Shown: in pieces, positions 28,164 through 39,162 of the stretch
How the letters are laid out: each line of letters opens with the position of its first letter
Position numbering within the stretch: position 1 is the first letter of the stretch
NCBI RefSeq assembly: GCF_000952685.1
Contig: NZ_JYHV01000001.1
Span: 1-64,000 of the forward strand
Direction of reading: 5' to 3'
Source of the DNA: Stutzerimonas stutzeri
GTDB taxonomy: Bacteria > Pseudomonadota > Gammaproteobacteria > Pseudomonadales > Pseudomonadaceae
DNA length: 64,000 nucleotides
The notes under the pieces: model-generated
Told to the model about the DNA's origin: nothing
Database searches by the model: none
Seen by the model: only the letters and a program-made list of their open reading frames with translations
Translations under genes and position numbers: made by a program

Positions 28164-29255
28164 ATGCCTGCGATTTCCCCTGCCGAACTGGAAGCCCGCC
28201 TGCGCCTGCATCTGCTGCCGGAGCTCGGCCCGCGGCGTCTGCATAAACTGCTCAGCGCCTTCCCCGATGCCACCTCTGCGCTCAGTGCACCGGCGACCGC
28301 CTGGCGTGCGCTGGGGCTGCCGGCGAGCTGCGCTGAACCCCGACGCAGTCCTGCGATACGCGAACGGGCCGCCCAGGCAATGGCCTGGCTGGAGCAGCCA
28401 GACCATCAGTTACTGATGTGGGACGACCCTGGCTACCCGGCATTGCTGGCGGAGCTGCCGGATGCGCCGCCGCTGTTGTTCGTTCACGGCGATTCCACCC
28501 TGCTGGAGCAACCACAGCTGGCCATGGTCGGCAGCCGTCGAGCCTCGCGCCCGGGCCTGGACAATGCCACTGCCTTTGCCCGCAGCCTCGCGGGCGGCGG
28601 CTTTGTAATCACCAGTGGCCTGGCCCTCGGCATCGATGGCGCCGCGCACCAGGGCGCGCTGGACGTAGGCGGCCGAACGATCGCCGTGTTGGGTACCGGT
28701 CTGCAACAGCTCTATCCGCGCCGGCATGTCGGTCTCGCCGGGCGCATCATTGAGAGCGGCGGCGCTCTGGTGTCCGAACTGCCGCTGGACTGCGCACCGC
28801 ACGCCTCCAACTTTCCCCGTCGCAACCGCATCATCAGCGGGCTCTCGCTCGGCGTGCTGGTGGTCGAGGCCAGCCCTTCGAGTGGCTCGCTGATCACCGC
28901 GCGCCTGGCAGCCGAGCAAGGCCGCGAGGTCTACGCCATCCCCGGTTCGATTCATCATCCCGGCGCTCGTGGCTGCCACCAGCTGATCCGTCAGGGCGCG
29001 GCACTGGTTGAAAGCGTCGACGATATTCTTCAGGCCCTCCGGGGCTGGCAACAGACGACTGCAGCCGACGAGCCGCAACCAGAGCGGCCGGCACATGCCT
29101 TGCTCGATCAACTGATTGCCGGCTCGATGACCAGTGAGTCCCTCGCCGGGGCGGTGGCGCAGCCCTTGGCTCAGGTACTGGCGGAACTGACCGAGTTGGA
29201 AATCGAAGGGTTGGTCGCCTGTGAAAATGGGCTCTGGGTCGCGCGAACCGGTTGA
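28164..29255 (+). CDS. dprA: DNA-processing protein DprA
   Basis: It loads RecA on incoming single-stranded DNA during natural transformation and protects it. The 363-residue protein has an N-terminal SAM-like helical region, the Rossmann-like core (MVGSRRASRPGLDNA, TSGLALGIDGAAHQGAL, VLGTGLQQLYPRRH), and a C-terminal winged-helix domain. The start ATG 28164 is preceded by AAGGA. It lies upstream of tsaC in the conserved block. The P. stutzeri group is naturally transformable, which fits the cassettes and islands in this window. Confidence 0.95.
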   Translation: MPAISPAELEARLRLHLLPELGPRRLHKLLSAFPDATSALSAPATAWRALGLPASCAEPRRSPAIRERAAQAMAWLEQPDHQLLMWDDPGYPALLAELPDAPPLLFVHGDSTLLEQPQLAMVGSRRASRPGLDNATAFARSLAGGGFVITSGLALGIDGAAHQGALDVGGRTIAVLGTGLQQLYPRRHVGLAGRIIESGGALVSELPLDCAPHASNFPRRNRIISGLSLGVLVVEASPSSGSLITARLAAEQGREVYAIPGSIHHPGARGCHQLIRQGAALVESVDDILQALRGWQQTTAADEPQPERPAHALLDQLIAGSMTSESLAGAVAQPLAQVLAELTELEIEGLVACENGLWVARTG

Positions 29256-29318
29256 GCGCGGCTGTGCAGTCGCATGTGCTTGGGTACACTGCGCCGATCA
29301 GTCTCAGCGGGGGTGCTA

Positions 29319-29876
29319 ATGATCGGAAACTGGCGTGTGCAGCAGGCGGCTCGGGTGGTCAGACAGGGCGGCGTCATCGCCTATCCGACCGAAGCGGTCT
29401 GGGGGCTGGGTTGCGATCCCTGGGACAGCGATGCGGTGCATAGGTTACTGGCTCTGAAGGAGCGGCCGGTGGAGAAGGGATTGATCCTGGTGGCCGACTG
29501 CGTCGAGCAGTTCGACTTCCTCCTGGAGGACCTGCCCGAGCGCTGGCTGGATCGTCTGGCCGGCACCTGGCCTGGGCCGAATACCTGGCTGGTACCACAT
29601 CGCCAGCGGTTGCCGGATTGGATTACCGGCAAGCACGACAGCGTGGCCCTGCGCGTCAGCGATCATCCGTTGGTTGCCCGACTGTGCGCGCTGACCGGGC
29701 CGCTGGTATCCACCTCGGCGAACCCCGCCGGCCGCCCCGCAGCGCGATCGCGCTTGCGCGTCGAGCAGTATTTCTCCGACCAGCTCGACGCGGTGCTCGG
29801 CGGCTACCTGGGTGGGCGGCGCAACCCCAGCACCATTCGCGATGTGCGCAACGGCGAGGTCATTCGGCCGTCCTGA
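29319..29876 (+). CDS. tsaC: Threonylcarbamoyl-AMP synthase
   Basis: It makes threonylcarbamoyl-AMP from threonine, bicarbonate and ATP for the t6A modification of tRNAs reading ANN codons. The 185-residue SUA5/YciO/YrdC-domain protein shows the conserved [16 protein letters not shown], the KERP segment, and [10 protein letters not shown] followed by [10 protein letters not shown]. The start ATG 29319 follows GCGGGGGT. The length equals that of E. coli-type TsaC without the Sua5 extension. It follows dprA closely. Confidence 0.96.
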   Translation: MIGNWRVQQAARVVRQGGVIAYPTEAVWGLGCDPWDSDAVHRLLALKERPVEKGLILVADCVEQFDFLLEDLPERWLDRLAGTWPGPNTWLVPHRQRLPDWITGKHDSVALRVSDHPLVARLCALTGPLVSTSANPAGRPAARSRLRVEQYFSDQLDAVLGGYLGGRRNPSTIRDVRNGEVIRPS

Positions 29877-29896
29877 AGACAGCCGGACGGCCAACC

Positions 29897-30874
29897 TCAG
29901 GGCAGCAGAATGGTCGATCCTGTGGTCTGGCCCGCTGCCAGTACGCGCTGTGCCTCGGCCGCCTCGTCAAGCGGGTAGCGCTGGTCGATCTCGACCTTGA
30001 TCTTGCCGCTGGCAATCATCTCGAACAGTTCGCTCGCCATCGCCTGCAGGCGCTCGGCGGTGTCCGCGTAGCCGGCGAGCGTCGGTCGGGTGACATACAG
30101 CGAGCCCTTCTGCGCCAGCACTCCGAGGTTCACCCCAGTGACGGCGCCTGAGGCATTGCCGAAGCTGACCAGCAGGCCGCGCGGTGCGACGCAATCCAGC
30201 GAGATCTCCCAGCTGCTTTTGCCCACCGAGTCGTAGACCACCGGGCATTTCTTACCCTCGGTGAGTTCCAGCACGCGCTGGACAACGTCCTCGCGGGTGC
30301 GGTCGATGGTCGCCCAGGCACCCAGCGCCTTGGCCCGTTCGGCCTTGTCCGCCGAGCCGACGACACCGATCAGTTTCGCGCCGATGGCCTTGGCCCACTG
30401 GCAGGCGATCGAACCGACACCACCGGCTGCGGCATGGAACAGCACGGTTTCGCCGGCCTGCAACGCGTGAGTCTGGCGCAGCAGATACTGCGTGGTCAGG
30501 CCCTTGAGCATTACGGCGGCGGCCTGCTCGTAGCTGATGGCGTCCGGCAGTTTCACCAGGTGCCGCGCCGGCAAGGTGTGATGCTGGCCATAGGCGCCCA
30601 ATGGGCCGGTGCCATAGGCGACGCGATCGCCGACCTGAAATCCGCTGACGCCCTCGCCAACGGCCTCGACTTCACCCGCACCTTCGGCACCCAGGCCGGA
30701 CGGCAGGCTCGGCGGTACATAGAGGCCGCTGCGGAAATAGGTATCGATGAAGTTCAGCCCGATCGCATGGTTACGCACCCGAACTTCGCCGGCCCCCGGC
30801 GCTGTGACGGGCACGTCTACTTGTTCGAGAACCTCGGGACCACCGTGCTGGCTGAACTGGATGCGCTGCGACAT
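29897..30874 (-). CDS. qor: NADPH:quinone oxidoreductase
   Basis: A 325-residue zinc-independent medium-chain dehydrogenase. It has the N-terminal QHGGPEVLEQVDVPV, the quinone oxidoreductase signature around GETVLFHAAAGGVGSIACQWAKAIGAKLIG (NADPH-binding fold), and the typical C-terminal QRVLAAGQTTGSTILLP. It reduces quinones by one electron or acts on related enones. The ATG at 30874 gives the usual MSQRIQF start. It is convergent with tsaC and divergent from hemF, matching PA0023. Confidence 0.94.
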   Translation of the reverse strand: MSQRIQFSQHGGPEVLEQVDVPVTAPGAGEVRVRNHAIGLNFIDTYFRSGLYVPPSLPSGLGAEGAGEVEAVGEGVSGFQVGDRVAYGTGPLGAYGQHHTLPARHLVKLPDAISYEQAAAVMLKGLTTQYLLRQTHALQAGETVLFHAAAGGVGSIACQWAKAIGAKLIGVVGSADKAERAKALGAWATIDRTREDVVQRVLELTEGKKCPVVYDSVGKSSWEISLDCVAPRGLLVSFGNASGAVTGVNLGVLAQKGSLYVTRPTLAGYADTAERLQAMASELFEMIASGKIKVEIDQRYPLDEAAEAQRVLAAGQTTGSTILLP

Positions 30875-30969
30875 ATCGACTCCTGGGCAAATGCAAAGGA
30901 GCCTATCCAACGCTTCCCGGACGCGTCCGTCAATCGGCTGGGTGATATGCTTGCCGGCCCTTTTGCTGA

Positions 30970-31947
<978 letters not shown>

Positions 31948-31993
31948 GCACGGCTCGCCATTGCTGCACTTGCTACGACATTCAGGAGCTTTC

Positions 31994-32812
31994 ATGGACC
32001 GCTACGGCGTTTTCGGCAACCCCATCGGCCACAGCAAATCACCGCAGATCCACCGCCTGTTCGCCGAGCAGACCGGCCAGGCGCTGAGCTACGAGCCATT
32101 GCTGGCCCCGCTGGATGATTTCTCCGGCTTCGCCCGTGAATTCTTCGCCCACGGGCTGGGCGCCAATGTCACCGTGCCGTTCAAGGAAGAGGCCTTTCGC
32201 CTGGCCGATCAGCTGACCGAACGCGCACGGCGCGCCGGCGCGGTGAACACCCTGATGAAGCTCGAAGACGGCCCCCTGCTGGGCGACAACACCGACGGCA
32301 TTGGTCTGGTGCGCGATCTGCTGGATAACGCCGGCGTGGTGCTGCAAGACAAGCGCGTCTTGCTGTTGGGTGCGGGCGGCGCGGTACGCGGTGTGCTCGA
32401 GCCGTTACTGACACAGCGGCCGACAACGCTGGTCATTGCCAACCGCACGCTGGGCAAGGCCGAGCAGTTGGCCGATGAGTTCGGCGAGCTGGGCCCTGTG
32501 AGCGCGAGCGCGTTCGAGCAATTGCAAAGTCCGTTCGATGTGATCATCAACGGCACCTCGGCCAGTCTCGGCGGCGAATTGCCGCCGCTGGCCGACAGCC
32601 TGATCCGCTCGGGCACGACCTTCTGCTACGACATGATGTATGGCGCGAAGCCGACGCCCTTCTGCCAATGGGCCGCTGACCTTGGCGCGCAGACCCGGGA
32701 TGGTTTGGGCATGCTGGTTGAACAGGCCGCGGCGGCTTTCGAGTTGTGGCGCGGGGTACGTCCGGATGCAGTTCCGGTGTTGACGCAATTGCGTCAGCAA
32801 CTCGCCGGCTGA
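31994..32812 (+). CDS. aroE: Shikimate dehydrogenase
   Basis: It reduces 3-dehydroshikimate to shikimate with NADPH in aromatic amino acid synthesis. The 272-residue protein has the substrate motif [12 protein letters not shown], the catalytic segment VTVPFKEEA with its Lys, the NADP glycine motif [11 protein letters not shown], and NRT for the 2'-phosphate of NADP. AGGAGC precedes ATG 31994. It ends the long backbone block that corresponds to PA0016-PA0025. Confidence 0.97.
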   Translation: MDRYGVFGNPIGHSKSPQIHRLFAEQTGQALSYEPLLAPLDDFSGFAREFFAHGLGANVTVPFKEEAFRLADQLTERARRAGAVNTLMKLEDGPLLGDNTDGIGLVRDLLDNAGVVLQDKRVLLLGAGGAVRGVLEPLLTQRPTTLVIANRTLGKAEQLADEFGELGPVSASAFEQLQSPFDVIINGTSASLGGELPPLADSLIRSGTTFCYDMMYGAKPTPFCQWAADLGAQTRDGLGMLVEQAAAAFELWRGVRPDAVPVLTQLRQQLAG

Positions 32813-32819
32813 GTGCCGC

Positions 32820-33431
32820 TCAAAGGCGGAAGTGGATCTGCTGATGCAAATGCTGTGGCGTTTCCAGCTCGTCGACCATGCCGGCGGCCATGCGCCGAAG
32901 CTGCACGCGGCGGTCATCGGTTTCCAGCCCGTCGAGGACGCTGAAATCCTCGATCGACAGGTCCTCGCCGCTGCTTTCAGCATCCACCAGGGTCCACTTC
33001 AGTGGGTGCTCCGCGATCCGCTGCAGCGCCGCCGCCACCTCCGGCTCTCCGCCATGGGCGCTGAAGTCGACCACCAGCAGCAGCCGTTCGACGCCGACCT
33101 TCGGTAGCCCGGACAACAAGGCATCGACCGCCTGATATAGATCGTGCGGCTGCTTTGCCGCTGCGGTACCGGAGGCGGTGGGCACCGACTGGCTGTCGTA
33201 CAGGCAGACCACCGCGTCCATGCCGGCGACACTCTGCGATACGCTGACGGCATCGAATAGATCGCCGGTCTTGGCACGCAGCCCTGGGCGGACGGTCATC
33301 GAATTCAGATCGTCCACCAGCGCCACGGCCTCGTGCTGCCGGCTCAGTAATTCACACAGCAAGGCATTGCCCAGACTTGAGTGCGCCCCGTACAGTGCGA
33401 ACTTGAGCCTGGGCGTCTCGGCGTTGAGCAT
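32820..33431 (-). CDS. Putative NAD(P)-binding Rossmann protein, unknown function
   Basis: A 203-residue protein with an atypical Rossmann opening (KFALYGAHSSLGNALLCELL, a degenerate GxxGxxG) and a strand pattern like NmrA/sugar-epimerase folds (GMDAVVCLYDSQSVP, VERLLLVVDFSAHG). The usual YxxxK catalytic pair is not obvious, so it may bind nucleotide without being an oxidoreductase. It is convergent with aroE (7-base gap). I do not recognise a specific function. Confidence 0.6.
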   Translation of the reverse strand: MLNAETPRLKFALYGAHSSLGNALLCELLSRQHEAVALVDDLNSMTVRPGLRAKTGDLFDAVSVSQSVAGMDAVVCLYDSQSVPTASGTAAAKQPHDLYQAVDALLSGLPKVGVERLLLVVDFSAHGGEPEVAAALQRIAEHPLKWTLVDAESSGEDLSIEDFSVLDGLETDDRRVQLRRMAAGMVDELETPQHLHQQIHFRL

Positions 33432-33446
33432 GGCGGGACGAGCCGG

Positions 33447-33758
33447 TCAGCGCCGGGTGACCAGATAACCGATCAGCGCGACCGCGCCGGCGGCCAATGC
33501 AACGGTGCTCAGCGGGTGTTCGCGTACGCATTCCTTGGCCATGCGACCGGCATCACGCCCCCGCTTGGACAGGTCGCGGCAGTGCGCGTCCCAGTCGGCG
33601 TCGTGCCATAGCGATTCGGCGCGTGCGCGCAGGGAGTCGAAGCGATGTCGTGAGCCGCGCGCCGCGTCGTGCTTGAGCTCATCGAGCGCGGTCATCAAGT
33701 CGTGGATTTCGCTTTCGATTTCGTCGCGGGTGGTGGGCTTGCGGCTGAAACGGGACAT
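33447..33758 (-). CDS. YqjD/ElaB-type (DUF883) membrane-anchored protein
   Basis: A 103-residue protein with a long charged helix (IESEIHDLMTALDELKHDAA) and a glycine-bearing C-terminal membrane anchor (STVALAAGAVALIGYLVTRR) preceded by a conserved VREHP. This is the layout of the ElaB/YqjD/YgaM family, stationary-phase proteins that tether ribosomes to the inner membrane. GGGGAG lies before ATG 33758. It is transcribed just upstream of the 32820-33431 gene with 15 bases between. Confidence 0.82.
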   Translation of the reverse strand: MSRFSRKPTTRDEIESEIHDLMTALDELKHDAARGSRHRFDSLRARAESLWHDADWDAHCRDLSKRGRDAGRMAKECVREHPLSTVALAAGAVALIGYLVTRR

Positions 33759-34210
33759 ATCGGTTCTCCCCTTTTGAATGTGCTCGTTGGACCCCATGGT
33801 TACGGCAAAGATCCTGACAGGCAGCGGACCAGCAGCAGGCGTACGGGTTCCCGTCCGTCGGGCTGATTGATTCGGCGCGCATCGCTGCCGATAGCCGGGG
33901 AGAGGCCTCCACGGTGGTTTCGTGTTGCGGCTTCGCTGTATCGGCTCGGAGGGTGTGGAAAGCGCAGCAGTCGATGTTCTTCTACACTCAGAACGCAGCG
34001 CCCTGGGCCCGCTCAGCACAGTCGGATACCCGGGCGCCAATCTGGGCAACGAGCGAAACGGCTTGTACGGAACGGGTCGAAACGGCCCTGAACGAGCCGA
34101 AATATAACGCTGCAGGGGCCTTATGCGTGGCCTGGGTTTACCTATAATGCGCGTCGCGTTCGTCGGCTTCGGGCGCGTCTTTTTTCACTGCCAATTCATC
34201 GGTGTTCATC
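33759..34210. other. 452-base gap before pbpG with a candidate promoter
   Basis: No gene is supported here; open frames in it lack ribosome-binding sites and protein-like composition. Near the right end a perfect TATAAT stands at 34143-34148, with TTATGC at 34121-34126 as a possible -35 (16-base spacing). This is a reasonable sigma-70 promoter for pbpG with a leader of about 55 bases. The first bases contain the ribosome-binding site of the divergent YqjD-like gene. The middle (about 33800-34110) shows nothing I recognise. Confidence 0.5.
34143..34148 (+). promoter_or_regulatory. Candidate -10 box (TATAAT) for pbpG
   Basis: A consensus -10 hexamer lies 62 bases before the TTG start of pbpG. 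A partial -35 (TTATGC, 34121-34126) lies 16 bases upstream. No other close match occurs in the gap. Confidence 0.5.
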
Positions 34211-35155
34211 TTGAAATTTCGCCAATCCATTCTCGGTCTGCTGCTCGCATGCAGCAGCGTCATCCTGACTCCTTCCGTTATCGCTGCTTCCAAGGCGACC
34301 ACCCAGCAGGAGCTGGCGTCCGGCAGCGCGCTGTTGATCGATCTGAAGAGCAACGAGGTGCTCTATTCGAGCAACCCCAACCTGGTGGTGCCGATTGCCT
34401 CGGTCACCAAGCTGATGACCGCGATGGTCGCGCTCGACGCCAAGCCGCCGCTCGACGAGCGCCTGCCCATCACCATTCGCGATGCGCGGGAAATGCAGGG
34501 CGTGTATTCACGGGTGCGCATCGGCAGCGAAATCAGCCGGCGCGAGATGCTTCTGTTGACGCTGATGTCGTCGGAAAACCGCGCCGCGGCGAGCCTGGCG
34601 CACCATTATCCAGGTGGCTACAACGCTTTCATTCAGGCCATGAACGCCAAGGCCCGGGCGCTGGGAATGAGTCATACGCGTTACGTCGAGCCCACCGGCC
34701 TGTCCGAGCAGAACGTGTCCAGCGCCAACGATCTGGTCAAGCTGCTCAAGGCCAGCCAGGCCTATCCGCTGATAGAGCAGTTCAGCACCACCTCGGAAAA
34801 GACCGTCGCCTTTCGCAAGCCCAACTACACGCTGGGTTTTCGCAACACCAACGCGCTGGTACGCAAGCCCGACTGGAACATTCACGTGACCAAGACCGGC
34901 TTCACCAATGCCGCGGGCCACTGCCTGGTGATGCGTACCGTGATGAACCGTCGCGACGTGGCCTTCGTTGTGTTGGATTCGTTCGGCAAGTACACCCATA
35001 TGGCCGATGCCAGCCGTCTGAAGAAATGGCTGGAGACCGGCAAGACCACCCCGGTGGCGCCCGCCGCACTGGCTTACAAGCAGCAGAGAATGGCCAAGCG
35101 GCAGCTGACCCCTCAGCCGGACAATTCGGCTACGGTGGTCGCCGGCGCGCGCTGA
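34211..35155 (+). CDS. pbpG: D-alanyl-D-alanine endopeptidase (PBP7 family)
   Basis: A periplasmic low-molecular-weight penicillin-binding protein that cleaves peptide cross-links in murein. It has a signal peptide (about residues 1-26). The three serine-peptidase motifs are ASVTKLM (SxxK), SSEN (SxN) and TKTGF (KTG), and the conserved [13 protein letters not shown] is also present. The start is uncertain: TTG 34211 (MKFRQSIL) fits homologues, GTG 34202 is in frame, and neither has a clear ribosome-binding site. It follows a 452-base gap with a TATAAT box. Confidence 0.92.
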   Translation: MKFRQSILGLLLACSSVILTPSVIAASKATTQQELASGSALLIDLKSNEVLYSSNPNLVVPIASVTKLMTAMVALDAKPPLDERLPITIRDAREMQGVYSRVRIGSEISRREMLLLTLMSSENRAAASLAHHYPGGYNAFIQAMNAKARALGMSHTRYVEPTGLSEQNVSSANDLVKLLKASQAYPLIEQFSTTSEKTVAFRKPNYTLGFRNTNALVRKPDWNIHVTKTGFTNAAGHCLVMRTVMNRRDVAFVVLDSFGKYTHMADASRLKKWLETGKTTPVAPAALAYKQQRMAKRQLTPQPDNSATVVAGAR

Positions 35156-35282
35156 AGCACCGCAGGACGATGGGGCCTCGGTGCCTGCGACTTCATTCGC
35201 GGAGCCTGCTGTAAGGCGAGCCGCCCGCTTCTATCGCCCCGACACCACGCTGCTGCCGGCTGGGATGGTCGAAGCGGCGTGG

Positions 35283-35346
35283 GGTGGATCACGCCCCACC
35301 GATCCACCGAGCACCGTCACGGTGGATGTAAAGAGCGACATCCACC
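35283..35346. repeat. Paired GGTGGATC and GGTGGATGT hairpins
   Basis: The 343-base gap between pbpG and treS holds two hairpins: GGTGGATC...GATCCACC (35283-35308) and GGTGGATGT...ACATCCACC followed by CTAC (35321-35346). They share the GGTGGA/TCCACC arms with the hairpin after yhhQ, suggesting a dispersed repeat family. No T-run follows. The rest of the gap (35156-35282, 35347-35498) shows no gene or clear promoter. Confidence 0.6.
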
Positions 35347-35498
35347 CTACGCACCACGATTCGCAAGGGTGAGAGAGATGTAAGCCGCCCTGCTACGGCA
35401 CCTCCAGACATCGATACGCCGATCGATGCAACGATGCCGGTGCGTTCGACTCAAACGACTACCCTTCCCCTTCAGCGCACCGGGAACCCAACGTCGTT

Positions 35499-37568
35499 AT
35501 GAGCACACCAGACAACGCCTACATCGAATGGCTGGAAAGCCAATCCATGCTCCACGCAGCCCGTCAGCGGGCCCGCCTCTATGCTGGCCAGGCGCGGCTC
35601 TGGCAGCGTCCCTACGCCCAGGCGCGGCCGCGCGACGCGAGCGCGATTTCCTCTGTGTGGTTCACCGCCTACCCCGCCGCGATCATCACTCCCGAGGGCG
35701 GCTCGGTGCTGCAAGCGTTGGGTGACGACCGCCTCTGGAGCGCGCTGTCCGAACTCGGTGTGCAGGGCATTCACAATGGCCCGATGAAGCGCTCCGGCGG
35801 CCTGCGTGGGCGCGAGTTCACGCCGACGATCGATGGCAACTTCGACCGCATCAGCTTCGACATCGACCCCAACCTCGGCACCGAGGCCGAGATGCTGCAG
35901 CTCAGCCGCATGGCCGCCGCGCACAACGCCATCGTCATCGACGACATCGTGCCCGCGCATACCGGCAAGGGCGCGGACTTCCGACTCGCCGAGATGGCCT
36001 ACGGCGACTATCCGGGCCTCTACCACATGGTCGAGATCAACGAGGAGGACTGGCCCCTGCTGCCCGACGTGCCCAAGGGGCGCGACTCGGTCAACCTCTC
36101 GCCGATCGTGGTCGACCAGCTCAAGGACAAGCACTACATCGTCGGTCAGCTGCAGCGGGTGATCTTCTTCGAACCCGGCATCAAGGACACCGACTGGAGC
36201 GCCACCGGCGTGGTCACCGGCGTCGATGGCAAGCGTCGGCGCTGGGTCTATCTGCACTATTTCAAGGAAGGCCAGCCTTCGCTGAACTGGCTGGACCCGA
36301 CCTTCGCCGCCCAGCAACTGATCATCGGCGATGCCCTGCATGCCATCGACATCTCCGGCGCGCGCGTGCTGCGTCTGGATGCCAACGGCTTCCTCGGTGT
36401 CGAGCGCCGCGCCGAGGGCACCGCCTGGTCCGAGGGGCATCCGCTGTCGGTGACCGGTAATCAACTGATCGCCAGCACCATCCGCAAGGCCGGCGGTTTC
36501 AGCTTCCAGGAGCTGAACCTGACCATCGACGATATCGCCTCGATGTCCCACGGCGGCGCCGACCTGTCCTATGACTTCATTACCCGCCCCGCCTATCAGC
36601 ACGCCCTGCTCACCGGCGACACCGAGTTCCTGCGGCTGATGCTGCGCGAGGTGCACGCGTTCGGTATCGACCCGGCATCACTGATCCACGCCATGCAGAA
36701 CCACGACGAGCTGACCCTGGAGCTGGTGCACTTCTGGACGCTGCACGCCTACGACCATTACCACTATCACGGCCAGACCCTGTCCGGCGGCATTCTTCGC
36801 GAGCACATCCGCGAGGAAATGTATGAGCGGCTGACCGGAGAGCACGCGCCCTACAACCTCAAATTCGTCACCAACGGCGTGTCCTGCACCACGGTCAGCG
36901 TGATCACCGCAGCGCTTGGCATTCGTGACCTGGACGCCATCAAGCCGGCCGACATCGAACAGATTCAGCGCCTGCACATCCTGCTGGTGATGTTCAACGC
37001 CATGCAGCCCGGTGTGTTCGCCCTCTCCGGCTGGGACCTGGTCGGCGCCCTGCCCCTGAAGGCCGAACAGGTCGAGCACCTGATGGGCGACGGCGATACC
37101 CGCTGGTTGCACCGCGGCGGCTACGACCTGGCCGATATCGCACCCGAAGCCGAGACGTCCAGCGAGGGGCTGCCCAAGGCGCGCTCGCTCTATGGCAGCC
37201 TGGTGGAACAATTGAAGACTCCGGGCTCCTTCGCCTGCCAGCTCAAGCACATCCTCAGTGTCCGCCGCGCCTACGACATTGCCGCGAGCAAGCAGATCCT
37301 GATTCCCGACGTCCAGGCTCCGGGGCTGCTGGTCATGGTGCACGAGCTGCCCGCCGGCAAGGGCGTGCAGATCACAGCGCTGAACTTCAGCGCCGAGACC
37401 GTCAGCGAGACGATCACGCTGCCTGGCATCGCGCCCGGTCCGGTGGTCGACATCATTCACGAAAGCGTCGAAGGCGATTTGACCGAGAACGGCGAGATGA
37501 CCTTCAACCTCGACCCTTATGAGGGGCTAGCCCTGCGTGTGGTGAGTGCTGCGTCCCCGGTGCTGTAA
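35499..37568 (+). CDS. treS: Trehalose synthase (maltose alpha-D-glucosyltransferase)
   Basis: It interconverts maltose and trehalose within one enzyme. The 689-residue length and GH13 (alpha-amylase) pattern match, from memory, the trehalose synthase described from P. stutzeri CJ38. GH13 catalytic sites are visible: nucleophile Asp in VLRLDANGF, acid Glu in FSFQELNL, and the transition-state Asp in MQNHDEL. It differs from the common TreS-maltokinase type, having no kinase extension. No trehalose or maltose transport genes adjoin it. It may supply or consume trehalose as an osmolyte. Confidence 0.85.
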   Translation: MSTPDNAYIEWLESQSMLHAARQRARLYAGQARLWQRPYAQARPRDASAISSVWFTAYPAAIITPEGGSVLQALGDDRLWSALSELGVQGIHNGPMKRSGGLRGREFTPTIDGNFDRISFDIDPNLGTEAEMLQLSRMAAAHNAIVIDDIVPAHTGKGADFRLAEMAYGDYPGLYHMVEINEEDWPLLPDVPKGRDSVNLSPIVVDQLKDKHYIVGQLQRVIFFEPGIKDTDWSATGVVTGVDGKRRRWVYLHYFKEGQPSLNWLDPTFAAQQLIIGDALHAIDISGARVLRLDANGFLGVERRAEGTAWSEGHPLSVTGNQLIASTIRKAGGFSFQELNLTIDDIASMSHGGADLSYDFITRPAYQHALLTGDTEFLRLMLREVHAFGIDPASLIHAMQNHDELTLELVHFWTLHAYDHYHYHGQTLSGGILREHIREEMYERLTGEHAPYNLKFVTNGVSCTTVSVITAALGIRDLDAIKPADIEQIQRLHILLVMFNAMQPGVFALSGWDLVGALPLKAEQVEHLMGDGDTRWLHRGGYDLADIAPEAETSSEGLPKARSLYGSLVEQLKTPGSFACQLKHILSVRRAYDIAASKQILIPDVQAPGLLVMVHELPAGKGVQITALNFSAETVSETITLPGIAPGPVVDIIHESVEGDLTENGEMTFNLDPYEGLALRVVSAASPVL

Positions 37569-37619
37569 TGGTGAACGGTCGCGGCGCAAATGCTTCGCGT
37601 CGCGGCCGGTGCAAAGTGA

Positions 37620-38006
37620 TCAGATCCAGACGTCGTTCACGGCGGTCCGCTCGTTGATTTCATCGCCGGTGTTCAATACGTCCCGCGGCTCGATCAGCAA
37701 CAGCTTGGTCTCCCGCGCGGCGCTGGGTTTGTGCTCCACGCCCTTCTTCACCACATACATCTCGCCCGCCGCCACGGTTACCTCACCGTCGCGAAAATGA
37801 ATGACCAGTTCGCCCTCCAACACGATGAAGGTCTCATCGGTGTCGGCGTGGCTGTGCCAGACGAACTCGCCTTCGAGCCGGACGATTTTGAACTGGTAGT
37901 CGTTCATCTCGGCCACGACTTTCGGCGCCCACTGCTCGTGGAACAGCGCGTATTTTTCGGCGAAATTGATGGAGGTATAGCGGGTGGGTGTCGCTTGGGA
38001 TGTCAT
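37620..38006 (-). CDS. Cupin-domain protein
   Basis: A 128-residue single cupin barrel. Motif 1 is visible as WHSHADTDETFIVLEGEL (two His and a Glu for the metal). Motif 2 is GEMYVVKKGVEHKPSA (His). Small cupins of this type are enzymes or sugar/ligand sensors, and no substrate is evident. It is convergent with treS and downstream of an AraC-family gene on the same strand, with a palindrome between them. That suggests control by the AraC protein. Confidence 0.85.
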   Translation of the reverse strand: MTSQATPTRYTSINFAEKYALFHEQWAPKVVAEMNDYQFKIVRLEGEFVWHSHADTDETFIVLEGELVIHFRDGEVTVAAGEMYVVKKGVEHKPSAARETKLLLIEPRDVLNTGDEINERTAVNDVWI

Positions 38007-38066
38007 GGCGTGGCTCGCTCTCGTTGCGGAGTAGGCGACTACGTTAGTGTTGCCTCCGACGCCCGT

Positions 38067-38084
38067 CTTGCATGATCGTGCAAG
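38067..38084. promoter_or_regulatory. Palindrome CTTGCA-N6-TGCAAG before the cupin gene
   Basis: An 18-base inverted repeat with 6-base arms and a 6-base spacer lies 61 bases upstream of the cupin start and 16 bases after the AraC-family stop. It may be an operator. AraC proteins usually prefer direct repeats, so the binding factor is open. Confidence 0.4.
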
Positions 38085-38099
38085 TTCCGTCTGCGGCCG

Positions 38100-38912
38100 C
38101 TACCGGCTCGCAAGCATCTTCAGCCAGCGTGCAGGCGAGATGCCGAAGGTTTGGGTGTACAGACGGGTCATGTGGCTTTGATCGAAAAACCCGCTGGTCA
38201 GCGCCGCGTCGCTCAGCGATTGGCCGGCCAGCAGCCGAGTGCGCACCGCTGCCAGGCGCCGCTGGGTGACGTAGCGATACGGGCTGGTGCCATACAGCGC
38301 ACGGAAGTCCCGCGACAGGCTCCAGCGATCGCGACCGCTTGCCCGCTCCAGATCATCCAGCGTGATGGCCTTCTCCAGGGCGTCATGGATGAACGTGCGT
38401 GCCCGCTCCGCCGCGGGATAATCGATCGCACGACGGCCGCGATGCGTGCCGGCGGCGAGCCTGAGTGCCTGGGCCAGGTCATAGATCGCATCATCTTCTT
38501 CCAGTGGATCTAGGGCGTTGTCCAGGCTGTACAGCAAGCGTCGGGTGGCTGAAAACAGCCGAGGATCCCGTGACAGCCCGCCAGCGATGAAAGGCAACGG
38601 CTCGCCTCCCAGCACCTTCTGGATCAACGACGGCTCGATGTACAGCATTCGGTAATGGAATCCGGCCCGGGTGCCCGCCTCGCCATCGTGGATCTCGTCT
38701 GGATGCAGCACGATGGTGCCGCCCGGCAGGCTATGCCGTTTCGACTGCCGATAATGGAAGCTCTGCACGCCCGCAAGTGTATGGCCGATGGCGTAGGTGT
38801 CGTGTCGATGGGGCGTATAGCCGTGCCCGCGAAAATAGGCCTCGATGCGCTCCATCTTCATCGATGGAGTGGCGCGGGCAAGCCAGTCGCGGTCGGTGCG
38901 GGTCGTGCTCAT
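38100..38912 (-). CDS. AraC-family transcriptional regulator
   Basis: A 270-residue regulator. It has an N-terminal cupin-like ligand domain (GYTPHRHDTYAIG, HSLPGGTIVLHPDEIHDG) and a C-terminal double helix-turn-helix (YRYVTQRRLAAVRTRLLAGQSLSDAALTSGFFDQSHMTRLYTQT split across the usual pair). Proteins with this layout commonly control amino-acid exporters or nearby small enzymes. ATG 38912 (MSTTRTDRDW) is preferred over an upstream start. The cupin gene downstream on the same strand is a likely target. Confidence 0.85.
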   Translation of the reverse strand: MSTTRTDRDWLARATPSMKMERIEAYFRGHGYTPHRHDTYAIGHTLAGVQSFHYRQSKRHSLPGGTIVLHPDEIHDGEAGTRAGFHYRMLYIEPSLIQKVLGGEPLPFIAGGLSRDPRLFSATRRLLYSLDNALDPLEEDDAIYDLAQALRLAAGTHRGRRAIDYPAAERARTFIHDALEKAITLDDLERASGRDRWSLSRDFRALYGTSPYRYVTQRRLAAVRTRLLAGQSLSDAALTSGFFDQSHMTRLYTQTFGISPARWLKMLASR

Positions 38913-39162
38913 CGAACAAGGCCATCCTGAGAGCCAAGGCTGAAATATACCCATCGAGGTGGCCTAGGTCTTGCGGCTCGTCTGCTTTCACCAGCGGCAA
39001 GCAGCTTCCATTCTCGTTAGCTGCCAGCGCAGGTCGATTCGTCGGCCACGACAGGAAAAGCTGGAACCAACCTCGAACCGGCCGCCTCTCCTGAACAGGA
39101 GCTCCGTCCAAGACGGCCCTGCATATCCGGCTGGAGCCGGTTCAATCAGAGAGGTGACAGAC

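Noticed and set aside
34123..35214. 363-codon plus-strand frame overlapping pbpG
   Set aside because: It is an alternative frame of pbpG; the PbpG frame carries the signal peptide and the SxxK, SxN and KTG motifs.
35472..36656. 394-codon minus-strand open frame
   Set aside because: It is the antisense shadow of trehalose synthase; the translation has no recognisable domain.
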